Position numbers and translations under genes: made by a program. The notes below the pieces were generated by a model. It ran no database searches, was not told the origin of the DNA, and worked only from the letters and a program-made list of their open reading frames with translations. From Microglena sp. YARC (lineage: Eukaryota; Chlorophyta; Chlorophyceae; Chlamydomonadales; Chlamydomonadaceae), in contig CM039466.1 of the NCBI GenBank assembly GCA_022414725.1, forward strand, positions 14,004,724-14,068,723: a stretch of DNA of 64,000 nucleotides, written 5' to 3'. Positions 10,131 to 19,555 of the stretch are shown here, in pieces. Numbering within the stretch: position 1 is the stretch's first letter; every line of letters begins with the position of its first letter.

Positions 10131-10309
10131 AAGTTGTTTGGCAGGATTGTTCAAAGCCTCTGAAAAATTGTGTGACACACGCTAAGGCCCCACCCCACCC
10201 CACCCATCCCACCCCCCCAAAATAATGTGTGTGAAATACGTGTGTCTCAGACAAAATCTGATAAAATGTGTGTGAAATCACATACGCACCAGTTACAGTG
10301 TTTGTGTGA

Positions 10310-10580
10310 GTTCACTCACTCACCCCCCTGGAGTGTGCATTATTTGGGACTTACTCACGCTAAAACGAACGTTTTGAAATGCCCTGGTCCTTTTAGGACC
10401 TCCCCCAGAATTTGAATTTGAATTTGAGGCCATCCTTTGGGAGCGCCCCCAGGGGAGGTGCTAAAAAATAAAAAGAGAACGCCTTATTACGAGGTGTGAG
10501 GTTGAGGGGGGGGGGGGGGGGGGGGGGTATCCCGTTTGCTTGCACTGAGGGCAACCACCAAAGAGGGGTTGCTAATCCAC
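10310..10580. other. Non-coding stretch with a fragment shared with 49.2 kb
   Basis: ACGCCTTATTACGAGGTGTG...AGGTTGAGGGGG at about 10480-10515 recurs at 49156-49190 (ACGCCTTATTACAAGGCGTG AGGTTGAGGGGG). A poly-G run lies at 10508-10527. No gene was seen. Confidence 0.5.
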
Positions 10581-10775
10581 CAGGGTACTGCATTTTGTCA
10601 AATTGGTCAGCGCTTAAAGCGCACAAACGTCAAATTGGTCAGCGCTTTCTAATGCAAAGAGCGCAAAAATTGCGCGCTACGCCCACAGAGGGTTGAAAAA
10701 ACTGCGCGAAACGCGCAGTGGGGCTCAAAAAGCGTGCGCAAAATCGCACTGCGGCGCGCGCTTTGTGGTACCCTC
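10581..10775 (+). mobile_element. GCGC-rich MITE-like element, copy 1
   Basis: The ends read CAGGGTACTGC and GTGGTACCCTC, imperfect terminal inverted repeats. The body is packed with self-complementary GCGCTT/AAGCGC, GCGCAAAAATTGCGCGC and CGCGAAACGCGCAG words and includes GCCCACAGAGGG. The same body and ends occur at 50299-50493 (inverted) and, truncated, at 57590-57735. No transposase is present, so it would be non-autonomous. Confidence 0.65.
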
Positions 10776-10916
10776 CACCCTTGTGCCAATCCACACACAA
10801 ATCCTTCACAGTTTTCGCGCTCCGCCCTACATGCTGTCTATCCTAACTAACGTTTTACAATCTGAAACAATGCTAATTAACATTTTACAATCTGAAATCA
10901 TGTTTGTATGTCTGAA

Positions 10917-10995
10917 TGTTACAGTCCATGGGTAGGCCAAATAGGCTAGAGGGACTTGCCCAACAGTGATAAGAAGGTCTTAAAGAGAAAAAGCA
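10917..10995 (+). mobile_element. CAGTCC...CCAAATAGG dispersed element, copy 1
   Basis: GTTACAGTCCATGGGTAGGC, CAAATAGGCTAGAGGGACTT and GCCCAAC...AAAGAGAAAAAGCA match copies at 15160-15275 (-), 40900-41000 (+), 47861-47892 (+, truncated) and 49838-49950 (-). Confidence 0.7.
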
Positions 10996-11019
10996 ATCGT
11001 TTTACCGTTTAAGCTGAAA

Positions 11020-11400
11020 CAATGCTACGCCACACTTGCTACACAACTGGACCTACGCCAGCAATGCTACAACACGCTTGCCACACAACCTAAAGAGATC
11101 TGACAAACAAAGACGTGCCACAGTTCTATTCGCTGCATTTGTATTTGATAACAATCGTTTGCTACACAGCTAGACCTTCAGCAATCTGAAAAGGAAGTGT
11201 GCACAAGTTTTTGTTTGTGTTTGCTACACAGCTGGACCTTCAGCAATCTGAAAAGGAAATGTGCACAAGTTCTATTCGCTGCATTTGTATTTGAGAACAA
11301 TCGTTTGCTACACAGCTGAACCTTCAGCAATCTGGAATATAAATGTGCACAAGTTCTCTTCGCTGTAATTTGTTTTGGCTACGCCAACCTGTAACAACCC
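11020..11400. repeat. Irregular repeats of TTTGCTACACAGCTGGACCTT
   Basis: Landmarks at about 11158, 11219 and 11305 share GCTACACAGCT...CCTTCAGCAATCTG and GTGCACAAGTT. Spacing is uneven. No coding content was seen. Confidence 0.6.
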
Positions 11401-11471
11401 GATACAATGCCTGGCCACATTTGATATGCATTATAGGTATACCCGATGAAAGTTACACAGGTTACTGGTAT

Positions 11472-11567
11472 TGAAATTGAAATTGTTACATCCGTGTAAT
11501 ACAGAGTCTCACAGGACGTGACGTTAAGGACACCATGGCGTAAGCCGGAGCTAGCTATAGTCATCGT
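11472..11567 (-). mobile_element. ~95-bp short retroposon-like element with 12-13-bp target duplication, copy 1
   Basis: The element starts TGAAATTGAAATTGTTACAT and ends CTAGCTATAGTCATCG. It is flanked by AGGTTACTGGTA(T) at 11459-11471 and 11568-11580. Copies lie at 32531-32620, 49598-49672 (opposite orientation) and 60203-60297. Read on the minus strand it ends in CAATTTCAATTTCA, like a retroposon tail. Confidence 0.75.
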
Positions 11568-11580
11568 AGGTTACTGGTAT

Positions 11581-12195
11581 ATAACAAGGTTATGGTCCAT
11601 ATAAAAGCCTGCCGGGGAAACCCGACAGCAGGCAGCACTAGCCGGCACGCGGTGGTCAACGATGCCGGTCACGTGGCTCACGCGTGCCTTGTGTAACACA
11701 CTATACTACGGCTTTATGCCGTAGCATTACGCTCTGCAACTGGTGCAACTGGACCTGCATCAGTGTAGAAAAAACAAAACTGTCCTGTGTCATCACTGCA
11801 TGATTTCATGCATGTTTTATTTATTGATTTCGTGCATGTTTTATTTATTTTTATTTAAAGGATTTCCCCCCCGAGAAGTGTTGTGGCGTCACATAAGGAT
11901 TGGCTGGAATAAGGTTGCCGGGATGCGAGCCATATGAATTTTATGGGGCGAACTCTATCTTGATCCACTCTATCACCAGGGGTTCAACCCAACCCCAAGG
12001 GTTGTTCTTTTATTTGATTTATTTAAATAAAATAACAACTTTTTTTCTTTAAGTGTGACCCCGTACAGTCGTACACGAACCAGCGCCCATGGAGGATTCG
12101 AAAAGAAAGGCAGAGTAAATCCAACAGTAGGAAGTTCACGGTGGAACGGAAAGTGTTATTGTCCGACTTATATGTCGGCACCTGAGTAGGCAAAA
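11581..12195. other. No gene seen
   Basis: The stretch includes a TATAAAA-containing segment (11598-11605), a short palindromic TACGGCTTTATGCCGTA (about 11706-11722) and an AT-rich segment near 11810-12050. I see no coding exon or repeat array in it. Confidence 0.4.
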
Positions 12196-12196
12196 G

Positions 12197-12445
12197 GTAA
12201 TGATGACGCCTGATGGGGCGTGGTGTTAAGGGAGCCCGTCGTACGCGGGTGGGGAGCGGTCTCCTACCTCAACTGGACAACCATCGCGGTTGACGACGAC
12301 CTGCAACGCCAAGAGCGACCGAAGGGGGAATCGAACCCCCGACTCTTCATTCTTAAGTGAGTAGGCAAAATATACACCGGTCCCAGTTCTCTCCAGGTCC
12401 CGAGTTGTCTGCCGCCAGGCGTCCGGGCTAGCTATGGCCCACACG
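12197..12445 (-). mobile_element. tRNA-derived SINE-like element, copy 2 (longest)
   Basis: On the minus strand the head reads GTGTGGGCCATAGCTAGCCC. A B-box-like GGGGGTTCGATTCCCCC follows (12324-12340), then the family body (GTTGCAGGTCGTCGTCAACC, CGTACGACGGGCTCCCTTAA) ending CATCATTACC. The head-to-B-box segment is tRNA-like in length but I could not fold a clean cloverleaf. Confidence 0.65.
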
Positions 12446-12694
12446 CCATTGCAGAACTATGAAGTACGCATTAGATCCTCCTTATTTATCGCTATATTGC
12501 GATTAACTCTTATCTTCACTCCATTGAGTCTATCGTGTAGACAACTACGACTGAAAGAAAGTGGTGCTACGCAAAGTCAGCGACAACCTAAACATGGCCT
12601 CCTCTCAAGCGCTGCAGAATGTTTATATGTTTGAGAGCTTTGCCAAGTCCACCAGGCTCGCTAATGCTTCAATAAAATATAGCAAAAACTAATG

Positions 12695-13160
12695 CTAATA
12701 GGAATTTTGAGGGTCACAGTTACCCAACACCAACTTCGCCTTGTCTTTCAACATTTCATCCACAGAAGGGTCGGACAGCACTGCCTCCACCAGCTCCCTT
12801 AGGCCCCCCTTTTGAGCACCAAAGGACGTGGACAGCACAGGCAAGAGCCCACGGGTGTTCGGTGCGCCTCTCGGCTCCGAGGGGGTGGACGGCACTGTCT
12901 CCCCCAGCTCCCCCACCCCCCCCTTTTGAGCACCCAAGGACGTGGACATCACAGGCGATATCCCGCGCGTCTTCAGTGCGCCTCTCGGCTCCGAGGGGGT
13001 GTAGGAGTGTGAGGGAGAGGAGAGGGGAGGAAGCTCCATACTTAGCTCTCGAATGGTGTGCTTTCTCAAATCGGCCATGTGGCTCAGGATGTACTCCTTA
13101 GAGCAGCGCGCACCACTAAAGGTTGAGGGGGCCACGGGGTAAAGAATTTCATCGTCGGCA
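12695..13160 (-). CDS. Kir-type K+ channel gene: terminal exon (cytosolic tail)
   Basis: The exon starts after CTGCTCTTGCAG (AG at 13162-13161) with one base completing a codon, then reads ADDEILYPVAPST..., and ends at TAG 12697-12695. That entry phase fits the donor of the upstream exon at 17559, which ends two bases into a codon. Residues include YILSHMADLRKHTIRELSME, two ~35-residue copies of SEPRGAxxTRG..P(V/M)..ST and GAQKGG(V/L), then a helical end, LRELVEAVLSDPSVDEMLKDK. No known domain was seen in this tail. Its place in the channel gene is inferred from strand, order and splice phase. AT-rich sequence follows the stop. Confidence 0.5.
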
Positions 13161-13199
13161 CTGCAAGAGCAGGATTGGACCAAGGATTGGGTTAGAGAA

Positions 13200-13272
13200 A
13201 TGTGTGTGTGTGTGTGTTTGTGTGTGTGTTTGTGTGTGTTTGTGTGTGTTTGTGTGTTTGTGTGTTTGTGTG
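13200..13272 (+). repeat. GTGTTT-interrupted GT microsatellite
   Basis: (TG)n with TTTG interruptions lies between the two copies of the terminal-exon start. Confidence 0.9.
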
Positions 13273-13273
13273 C

Positions 13274-13358
13274 CATGTGGCTGAGGGTGTGGTCTTTAGA
13301 GAGGCTCTCAACAGTGGAGGTCGAGGGGGCCACGGGGTAAATAATTTCGTCATCAGCA
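13274..13358 (-). pseudogene. Duplicate 5' part of the Kir terminal exon
   Basis: After an AG at 13360-13359 the minus strand reads (S)ADDEIIYPVAPST...SLSKDHTLSHM, the same start as the exon at 13160, then runs into a GT-rich tract (13200-13272). It is a partial upstream copy of acceptor plus 5' exon, the pattern seen at other exons here. If it were spliced in without the second copy, the tail would be read through the GT repeat. Confidence 0.55.
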
Positions 13359-13533
13359 CTGCATCATAAGGAAGAGCGGAGCAAGGGATGGGTGAGTGTA
13401 CAGACGGTGGGTGTACCCACACCACCGCACCCACACCACAACACCCGCACCAAAGGTTTGCTGGGGACCAGATATTTCAGTGCTTACTAAAAGACCATCC
13501 GCATAATCGGGAATCATCTTAATTATTGAACAT

Positions 13534-13600
13534 GAGCCGTTCCCTACTGCCGTAAGATGGGGCTCCCTTAATACCACGCCCCACCAGGCGTTATCATTAC
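13534..13600 (+). mobile_element. SINE-like element, 5'-truncated copy
   Basis: GAGCCGTTCCCTACTGCCGT, AAGATGGGGCTCCCTTAATA and CCACGCCCCACCAGGCGTTA match the 3' body of the copy at 60813-60990. The B-box part is missing. 5' truncation is typical of retroposition. Confidence 0.7.
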
Positions 13601-13745
13601 TTTTTAGCCTTTCCCGAGTGCAAGCGAACGGGAAAGTTCCTTCCAATGATTATTTTCTGCTATACATAGCAATCGCTAGTTTTTACCCCGTTTTAACGAA
13701 ATTATCGCTATAAAAAACGAAAAAAAACGGGTACCCCTGGAAAAA

Positions 13746-13935
13746 GTACTGATATCGCCTGGTAGGGCAAGGTATTAAGGGGGCCTCATCTTCCGGAACG
13801 GGCTGCTAGTTTACCTGGACAAAGCTACCATGGCGGTTGACAGTGACCAAGAACACTAAAGCGCACCCGTAGGGATTCGAACCCCGCACCTTCGTCATTT
13901 CAACGAGCTCTACCATACCCCCTGGACTGTAACAA
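13746..13935 (-). mobile_element. tRNA-derived SINE-like element, copy 4
   Basis: On the minus strand a B-box-like GGGGTTCGAATCCC (about 13872-13886) is followed by TGTCAACCGCCATGGTAGCT, TTGTCCAGGTAAACTAGCAG and GAGGCCCCCTTAATACC. It matches the 60.8-kb copy. Confidence 0.65.
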
Positions 13936-14209
13936 ACCATAACCTGACAAGATGCCAATATAGCACTCGTGTCTCTGTACTTTACCACTCTGACACAAAC
14001 AAAGCAAACAGGTGAGGCGCAGCCAACACTATTTATTTTGTGTGCGACGCGTCGCCATTCCGTGGCCATGCCGTCGCTGCCTGGCGACGCATGGGTCTGG
14101 CTGAACTAGTCAGAAATGACCCCCCAAACTCCCCGTGCTCAGCGCTTCGTGCTCCGTGGGGGTTGGGGGGCAGCACATTGCACTGGGGTCGCACGGCGTC
14201 GCTCAATTT

Positions 14210-14835
14210 GCGACGCGTCACACAAACACAAAACTGGTGTACAGACGTCACACACAAAACAGGGGTACACAAAACAGGGGTACCAACATCACACAAACAT
14301 AAGACAGGGGTACCGAGTCACACAAAACAGGGGCACACAAAACAGGGGTTCCGCATCACACAAATATAAAAACAGGGGTACCGGCGTCACACAAAAACAG
14401 GGGTACACAAAACAGGGGTACCAACATCACACAAACACAAGACAGGGGTACCGAGTCACACAAAACAGGGGCACACAGAACAGGGGTTCCGCATCACACA
14501 AATATAAAAACAGGGGTACCGGCGTCACACCAAAACAGGGGTACACAAAACAGGGGTACCGACGACACAAACACAAAGCAGGGGCACCGACGTCCCACAA
14601 AAACAGGGGTACCGGCGTCACACAAACACAAAAACAGGGGTACTCAAAACAGGGGTTCCGACATCACACAAACACAAAACAGGGGTACCAATGTGGCAAT
14701 GTCACACATACACAAAACAGGGGTTCCAACATCACAAAAACCCAAAACAGGGGTTCCAATGTGGCAATGTCAAACATACACAAAACAGGGGTTCCAACAT
14801 CACACACACACAAAACAGGGGTTCCAAAGAGGCTG
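14210..14835 (+). repeat. ACACAAAACAGGGGTACC-type compound minisatellite
   Basis: Units of CACACAAAACAGGGGTAC with variable linkers (CGACATCACACAAACAC) recur, with a higher-order period of roughly 120 bp over 14240-14640. The array lies within the Kir intron between 17559 and 13358. Confidence 0.8.
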
Positions 14836-14861
14836 AAGCTACGGGCCCAATATAAAACAAG

Positions 14862-15150
14862 TTGGTTGGTTGGTTGGTGACCAGCTACCGTCGGTAAAAC
14901 GAGTTGGTTGGTTGGTTGGTCACCAGCTACCGTCGGTAAAACGAGTTGGTTGGTTGGTTGGTGACCAGCTACCGTCGGTAAAACGAGTTGGTTGGTTGGT
15001 TGGTTGGTGACCAGCTACCGTCGGTAAAACGAGTTGGTTGGTTAGTTGGTCACCAGCTACCGTCGGTAAAACGAGTTGGTTGGTTGGTTGGTCACCAGCT
15101 ACTGTCGGTAAAACAAGTTGGTTGGTTGGTTGGTGACCAGCCACCGTCGG
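14862..15150 (+). repeat. 42-46-bp minisatellite, ~7 copies
   Basis: ACCAGCTACCGTCGGTAAAA plus CGAGTTGGTTGGTTGGTTGG, with landmarks at 14880, 14923, 14965 and 15011. Confidence 0.9.
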
Positions 15151-15159
15151 TGTAACGAT

Positions 15160-15275
15160 TGTTTGGGGTTCAGTTCATCAATGCTTCTTCTTTTTAGCCT
15201 TTCCTATCACGGTTGGGCAAGTCCATTAAGCCTATTTGGCCTACCCCTGGACTGTACCATACATACATACATCTA
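15160..15275 (-). mobile_element. CAGTCC...CCAAATAGG dispersed element, copy 2
   Basis: Reverse complement of the family: GTTCAGTTCATCAATGCTTC, AGCCTTTCCTATCACGGTTG, GGCAAGTCCATTAAGCCTAT, TTGGCCTACCCCTGGACTGT. Confidence 0.7.
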
Positions 15276-16780
15276 TGTATATGTGGACATACCGGAATTC
15301 TTCACTACTGAATTTCTGACTGGCGAATTTTTTGCTACCGGTCGCTGTGCCACCACACGGCGGAATTTACGGTGGCAAACGACGGTGGCAGATTACGTAA
15401 TAATGCCCCCCTCCCCCCCAACGAAAAATAGGGCTTGGAGGGTCGCGTATCGCCTTCAATTATCGCAGCAAACTCGAACGAATTTTTGCCCATTTCCTCC
15501 TCTTTCTTTCTTTCACGGACAACAATGTCGCCATCTTCCTTCCGCATCATACTTCAGGGTTTAAATAAAAAAACAAGGAAATTCAAATAGTTTAATCCTT
15601 CGTTGACTTTGTTTGATTCTACGCAAACTTAAGCACACTTGGCGTTCAGGCTCATCGTGTACAAATTGAGCTCTTCATCAGCGCGGAAGGCGAGCTCTTC
15701 AGAACGACGAGAAAGTAGCGTTGCAACCAAGACGTTTAGCAGATGCTGCTAACCCACAGCAGCGCACGACTTACAACCAGGCCAGGCGGGAAGCTCATGC
15801 GACCAGCCCTGAAAATCAACGCCAGGTTAATAATCAGACAAGACGTGAACCTCATGCTGCCAGGTAGGCTGCCGCGCTCAATTCACAATTGATTTGTTAT
15901 CATCCTCTGCACCAACGTCATGCCATCGCATTGTCAGGTTGGCAGGCAATTATTGCGCGATATGTTTGAATTTCTTGAGAAACCTCCACTGGTATTACCT
16001 ACCCCTACGCGATATGGCCCTTGCACTCCTCATCCAATCTCTTTTCATTGTTTCAAGCATTGATACATCAGTTGCTTAGCATGTTGCAATAGAAAACTGG
16101 CTGAAATTTCCTGGTCAAAACAACAGCTGCAGACCCAACTATGTCACGCGCAAAGAAGAAGCTGCATGTATTTCGCTTTGCAAATTGCGATTGCGCACGC
16201 CCGGTATTCTCAGCGGGGCCGGCTTTTCGCACATTGCTGGCAGGTTGGATTACTTGGATCCGCAGCCTGCTCCTTATCCACTTCGTATTTCTGCATGATC
16301 TAGGCCCACAGCGGAGAAAGAGAGTGTGTGTGGATGGGGTGGGGTGAGGGTCAGGGAGAGGTCCGGGAAAGTAGGTGATACTGTTGGTCTAGCCGGGGGT
16401 GGGCTGTAATGGTATGCGTGTGTGATAGGGGTGGGGGGCCACAGCCTAAGTGAAGGGGAAGAGGAAGGGAGAGAGGTGTACTCGTGTGTATGTGGGTGCG
16501 AGGGAGGGAGGGGAGGGTTGCGAGAGGGGGGAGATGGCTGGAAGGTGTGAGGGCAGGGGGGAGAAAGAGAGGGTGTGTCAATGGGGATGGGGGGCAGAAA
16601 TATTTGGGGGAAAGTAGGGGATCGTGCAGGTCCGGGGGGCAGGGGGGGCATACATTACGGAAGGGAAGGGGTCATGCATCACATATTTATAGCTGTAAAG
16701 GGGGGGGGACATACAAGGGCCTGGAATGTCTTGACTGAGTGCATGTGAGGGGTGAGAGGGTGTGGGAGGGTCGGGTGTGG
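15276..16780. other. Intronic stretch without a recognised gene
   Basis: A 45-codon open stretch around 15715-15866 (+) is Arg/Gln/Asn-rich, but no family was recognised. 16320-16720 is G-rich with GGGTGTG words leading into the next array. No exon of the surrounding gene was identified. Confidence 0.4.
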
Positions 16781-17558
16781 AGGGGTTGGGTGCGGGGGGA
16801 CATACCGTTGCCCTTTTACTTACCCAACGTCAATGGATTTAGCTACAGCACTGGAGTCAAAGTTTTTGAAGTCTCATTACCGACCAAAGGCAGCCACACA
16901 AAAAACGTCTCGGAGTGGGGTCGGGTGTATAGGGTCGGGTGTGTATTGGTCGGGTGTGGAGGGGTAGAGTGCGGGGGGACATACATTTGCCCTTTTATTT
17001 ATACAACGTCTATGGATCCAGCTACTGCACTGGAGTCAAAGTCTTTTAAGTCTCATTACCGATTGACGGCAAACACAAAACAAAAACATATCGGAGTGGG
17101 GTCGGGTGTATCGGGTCGGGTGTTTGATGGTCGGGTGTGGGGGGGGTAGGGTGCTTGGGGACATACCATTGCCCTTTTCCTTACCCAACGTCTATGGATT
17201 TAGCTACTTCACTGGAGACAAAGTCTTCGACGTCTCATTACCGATCGACGGCAGCCACACGACAAAAAAGTCTCGGAGTGGGGTTGGGTGTATCGGGTCG
17301 GGTGTGGGGGGGCTGGTGTTTGGTGCCGGGTGTGGGGGGGTCGGGTGTGGGGGGACATACCATTGCCCTTTTACTTACCCAAGGTCCATGGATTTAGCTA
17401 CTTCACCGGAGACAAAGTCTTTAAAGTCTCATTACCGATTGACGGCATACACACGACAAAAACATATCGGAGTGGGGTCGGGTGTGTGGGGTCGGGTGCT
17501 TGGTGCCGGGTGTGGAGGGGAAGGGTGCTGGGGGACATAACATTGCCCTTTTACTTAC
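16780..17558 (-). repeat. ~180-bp array of donor-side exon ends of the Kir exon at 17559
   Basis: GGGGACATAC landmarks recur at about 16796, 16976, 17157, 17355 and 17532. On the minus strand most units end GTAGCTAAATCCAT(R)GACGTTG followed by GGGTAAG(T/G)AAAAGGGC, a copy of the exon end VAKSIDV plus donor. The acceptor and first half of the exon are not conserved in these units. Confidence 0.75.
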
Positions 17559-17665
17559 CCAACATCGATGGATTTAGCTACAGCACTGGAGTCAAAGTCT
17601 TCAAAGTTTAGTCCTAGTGAGCCCCTCTCGTTGTGCTGCAGCCCGATGGACTCAAAGTGCTCGTT
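17559..17665 (-). CDS. Kir-type K+ channel gene: exon (C-terminal cytoplasmic domain end)
   Basis: The exon is bounded by TTTCACCCTTGCAG (AG 17667-17666) and GG|GTAAGT (donor G 17558). Its 107 nt start in phase 0: NEHFESIGLQHNERGS, then LGLNFEDFDSSAVAKSIDVG. This corresponds to the last beta strands of the Kir cytoplasmic domain, where the family has a rectifier-type 'rF' turn, a loop, and a final D-(F/Y)-x-x-F motif (here NFEDFDSSAV). The entry phase fits the exon ending at 19474 and the exit phase 2 fits 13160. Of the many copies nearby it is the only one I found with both splice sites and an open frame. Confidence 0.6.
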
Positions 17666-18745
17666 CTGCAAGGGTGAAAGAGTACATATGCCAAAGTTTC
17701 TCAAGTAGTCATGTATAGCACATATATACACGTATTAGATTTATCAACAGCACTGGAGTCAGAGTCTTCGAAGTCGAGTTCTAGGGAGCCCCTCTCGTTG
17801 TGCTGCAACCCGATGGACTCTAAGTGCTCGTTCTGCAAGGGTGATGGGGCATACATTTAATTGTTTCTGATGTCTAATATAAATGTTATATATATGCTGT
17901 ACATCTTCTCATATATAGTTGGATTTAGCTACTGCACTGAATTCAAAGTCTTCAAAGTCAAGACCGATGGACTCAAAGTGCTCGTTTGCAGTGGGTCCCC
18001 CTTGACCAACTTATGTGGCAAGTGGGTTTAAAGTGCTCGTTCTGCAAGGGTGAAGGGGAATACATGCCACTGTTTCTCATGTACTCATGTATGGCATATA
18101 TACATGTATTGGAATTATCAACTGCAGTAGAGTCGAAGTCTACAAAGTCTATACCGAGCCCCTCTCGTTGAGCTGCAGCCCAATGGACTCAAAGTGCTCA
18201 AATGGACTCAAAGTCTATACCGAGCCCCTCTCGTTGAGCTGCAGCCCAATGGACTCAAAGTGCTCGTTCCGCAAGGGTGAAGGGGAATACATGCCAGTGC
18301 TTCTCATGTATGATATATATGTTACACATAAACTCTCATATATAGTTGGATTTAGCTGCTGCAGTGGGTTCAAAGTGCTCGTTCCACAAAGGGAAAAGGG
18401 GAAGACATGCCACTGTTTCTGATGTATGATATCTATGTTACATAAACTCTCATATATAGTTGGATTTAGCTGCTGCAGTGGGTTCAAAGTGCTCGTTCCA
18501 CAAAGGGAAAAGGGGAAGACATGCCACTGTTTCTGATGTATGATATCTATGTTACATAAACTCTCATATATAGTTGGATTTAGCTGCTGCAGTGGGTTCA
18601 AAGTGCTCGTTCCACAAAGGGACAAGGGGAAGACATGCCACTGTTTCTGGTGTATGATATATATATTACATGTATACTCTCATATATAGTTGGATTGAGC
18701 TGCTGCAGTGGATTCAAAGTGCTCATTCTGGGGAAGGGGAAATAC
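17666..18745 (-). repeat. Array of acceptor-side copies of the NEHFES exon
   Basis: On the minus strand, CTTGC(A/G)G or similar followed by AACGAGCACTTTGA(G/A)(T/C)CC recurs at least eight times between 18.74 and 17.82 kb, then diverges. 18350-18690 is a clean 114-bp repeat (landmarks 18350, 18464, 18578). Copies near 18.2 and 17.8 kb retain LQLNERGS- and LDFEDSDSSAV-like readings; the 114-bp copies are truncated to NEHFEPTAAAKSNYI and a stop. Confidence 0.75.
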
Positions 18746-19473
18746 AAACCATGCATACCCCCCACGTACCCCCCACCCACCATACATACCCTCCACATAC
18801 CTCCCACCCATCATACATACCCCCCCACATAGCCCCCCCCCCACCATACATAACCCCCACCCTCCATTACATAACCCCCCACCCACCATTGAAACCCCCA
18901 CATAGCCCCCCCACCCACCATACATAACCCCCACCCACCACTGAAACCCCCACATAGCCCCCCCACCCACCATACATAACCCCCACCCACCATTGAAACC
19001 CCCACATAGCCCCCCCACCCACCATATATAACCCCCACCCACCATACATAACCCCCACCCACCATTGAAACCCCACATAGCCCCCCACCCACCATACATA
19101 ACCCCCACCCACCATACATAACCCCCACCCACTATACATAACCCCCACCCACGCATACATAACCCCCACCCTCCATACATAACCCCCCATCCACCATACA
19201 TAACCCCCACATAGCCCCCCCACCCACCATTGAAACCCCCACATAGCCCCCCCACCCACCATACATAACCCCCAACCACCATTGAAACCCCCACATAGCC
19301 CCCCCACCCACCATACATAACCCCCACCCACCATTGAAACCCCCAAATAGCCCCCCCACCCACCATACATAACCCCCACCCACCATACATAACCCCCACC
19401 CTCCATACATAACCCCCACCTCCATACATAACCCCACCCACCATTGATACCCCCACATAGCCCCCCACCGCAC
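18746..19473 (+). repeat. CCCCCACCCACCATACATAA-type satellite
   Basis: C-rich short-period repeat (ACCCCCACCCACCATACATA with CATTGAAACCCCCACATAGC variants) inside the Kir intron. G-rich on the transcribed sense strand. Open frames across it are compositional. Confidence 0.9.
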
Positions 19474-19555
19474 CATGCGTATCTGTGCAGCGTTGTAGCT
19501 CCTATGAGCACTAATGGACTTTGAGGTCATCGGATCCACGCCATCAACAAAGCAT
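19474..19555 (-). CDS. Kir-type K+ channel gene: exon (mid cytoplasmic domain)
   Basis: The exon is bounded by CCCCACAG (AG 19557-19556) and CGCATG|GTGCGG. Its 82 nt are one base plus 27 codons, CFVDGVDPMTSKSISAHRSY then NAAQIRM. In Kir channels this follows the SPLY helix strand: a beta strand with hydrophobics and (E/D)G(x)D, a T-x-(Q/S)-x-x-(A)R strand, then a SY...I segment. The pattern E-I-L-C-F-V-D-G across the junction with the preceding exon fits well. The donor GTGCGG is weaker than the others. Exit phase 0 matches the acceptor at 17665. Confidence 0.55.

Noticed and set aside
15700..15870. Arg/Gln-rich 45-codon stretch as a fragment of a Helitron-type protein
   Set aside because: No Rep or helicase motif, no Helitron ends, and a stop follows; resemblance too weak to call.
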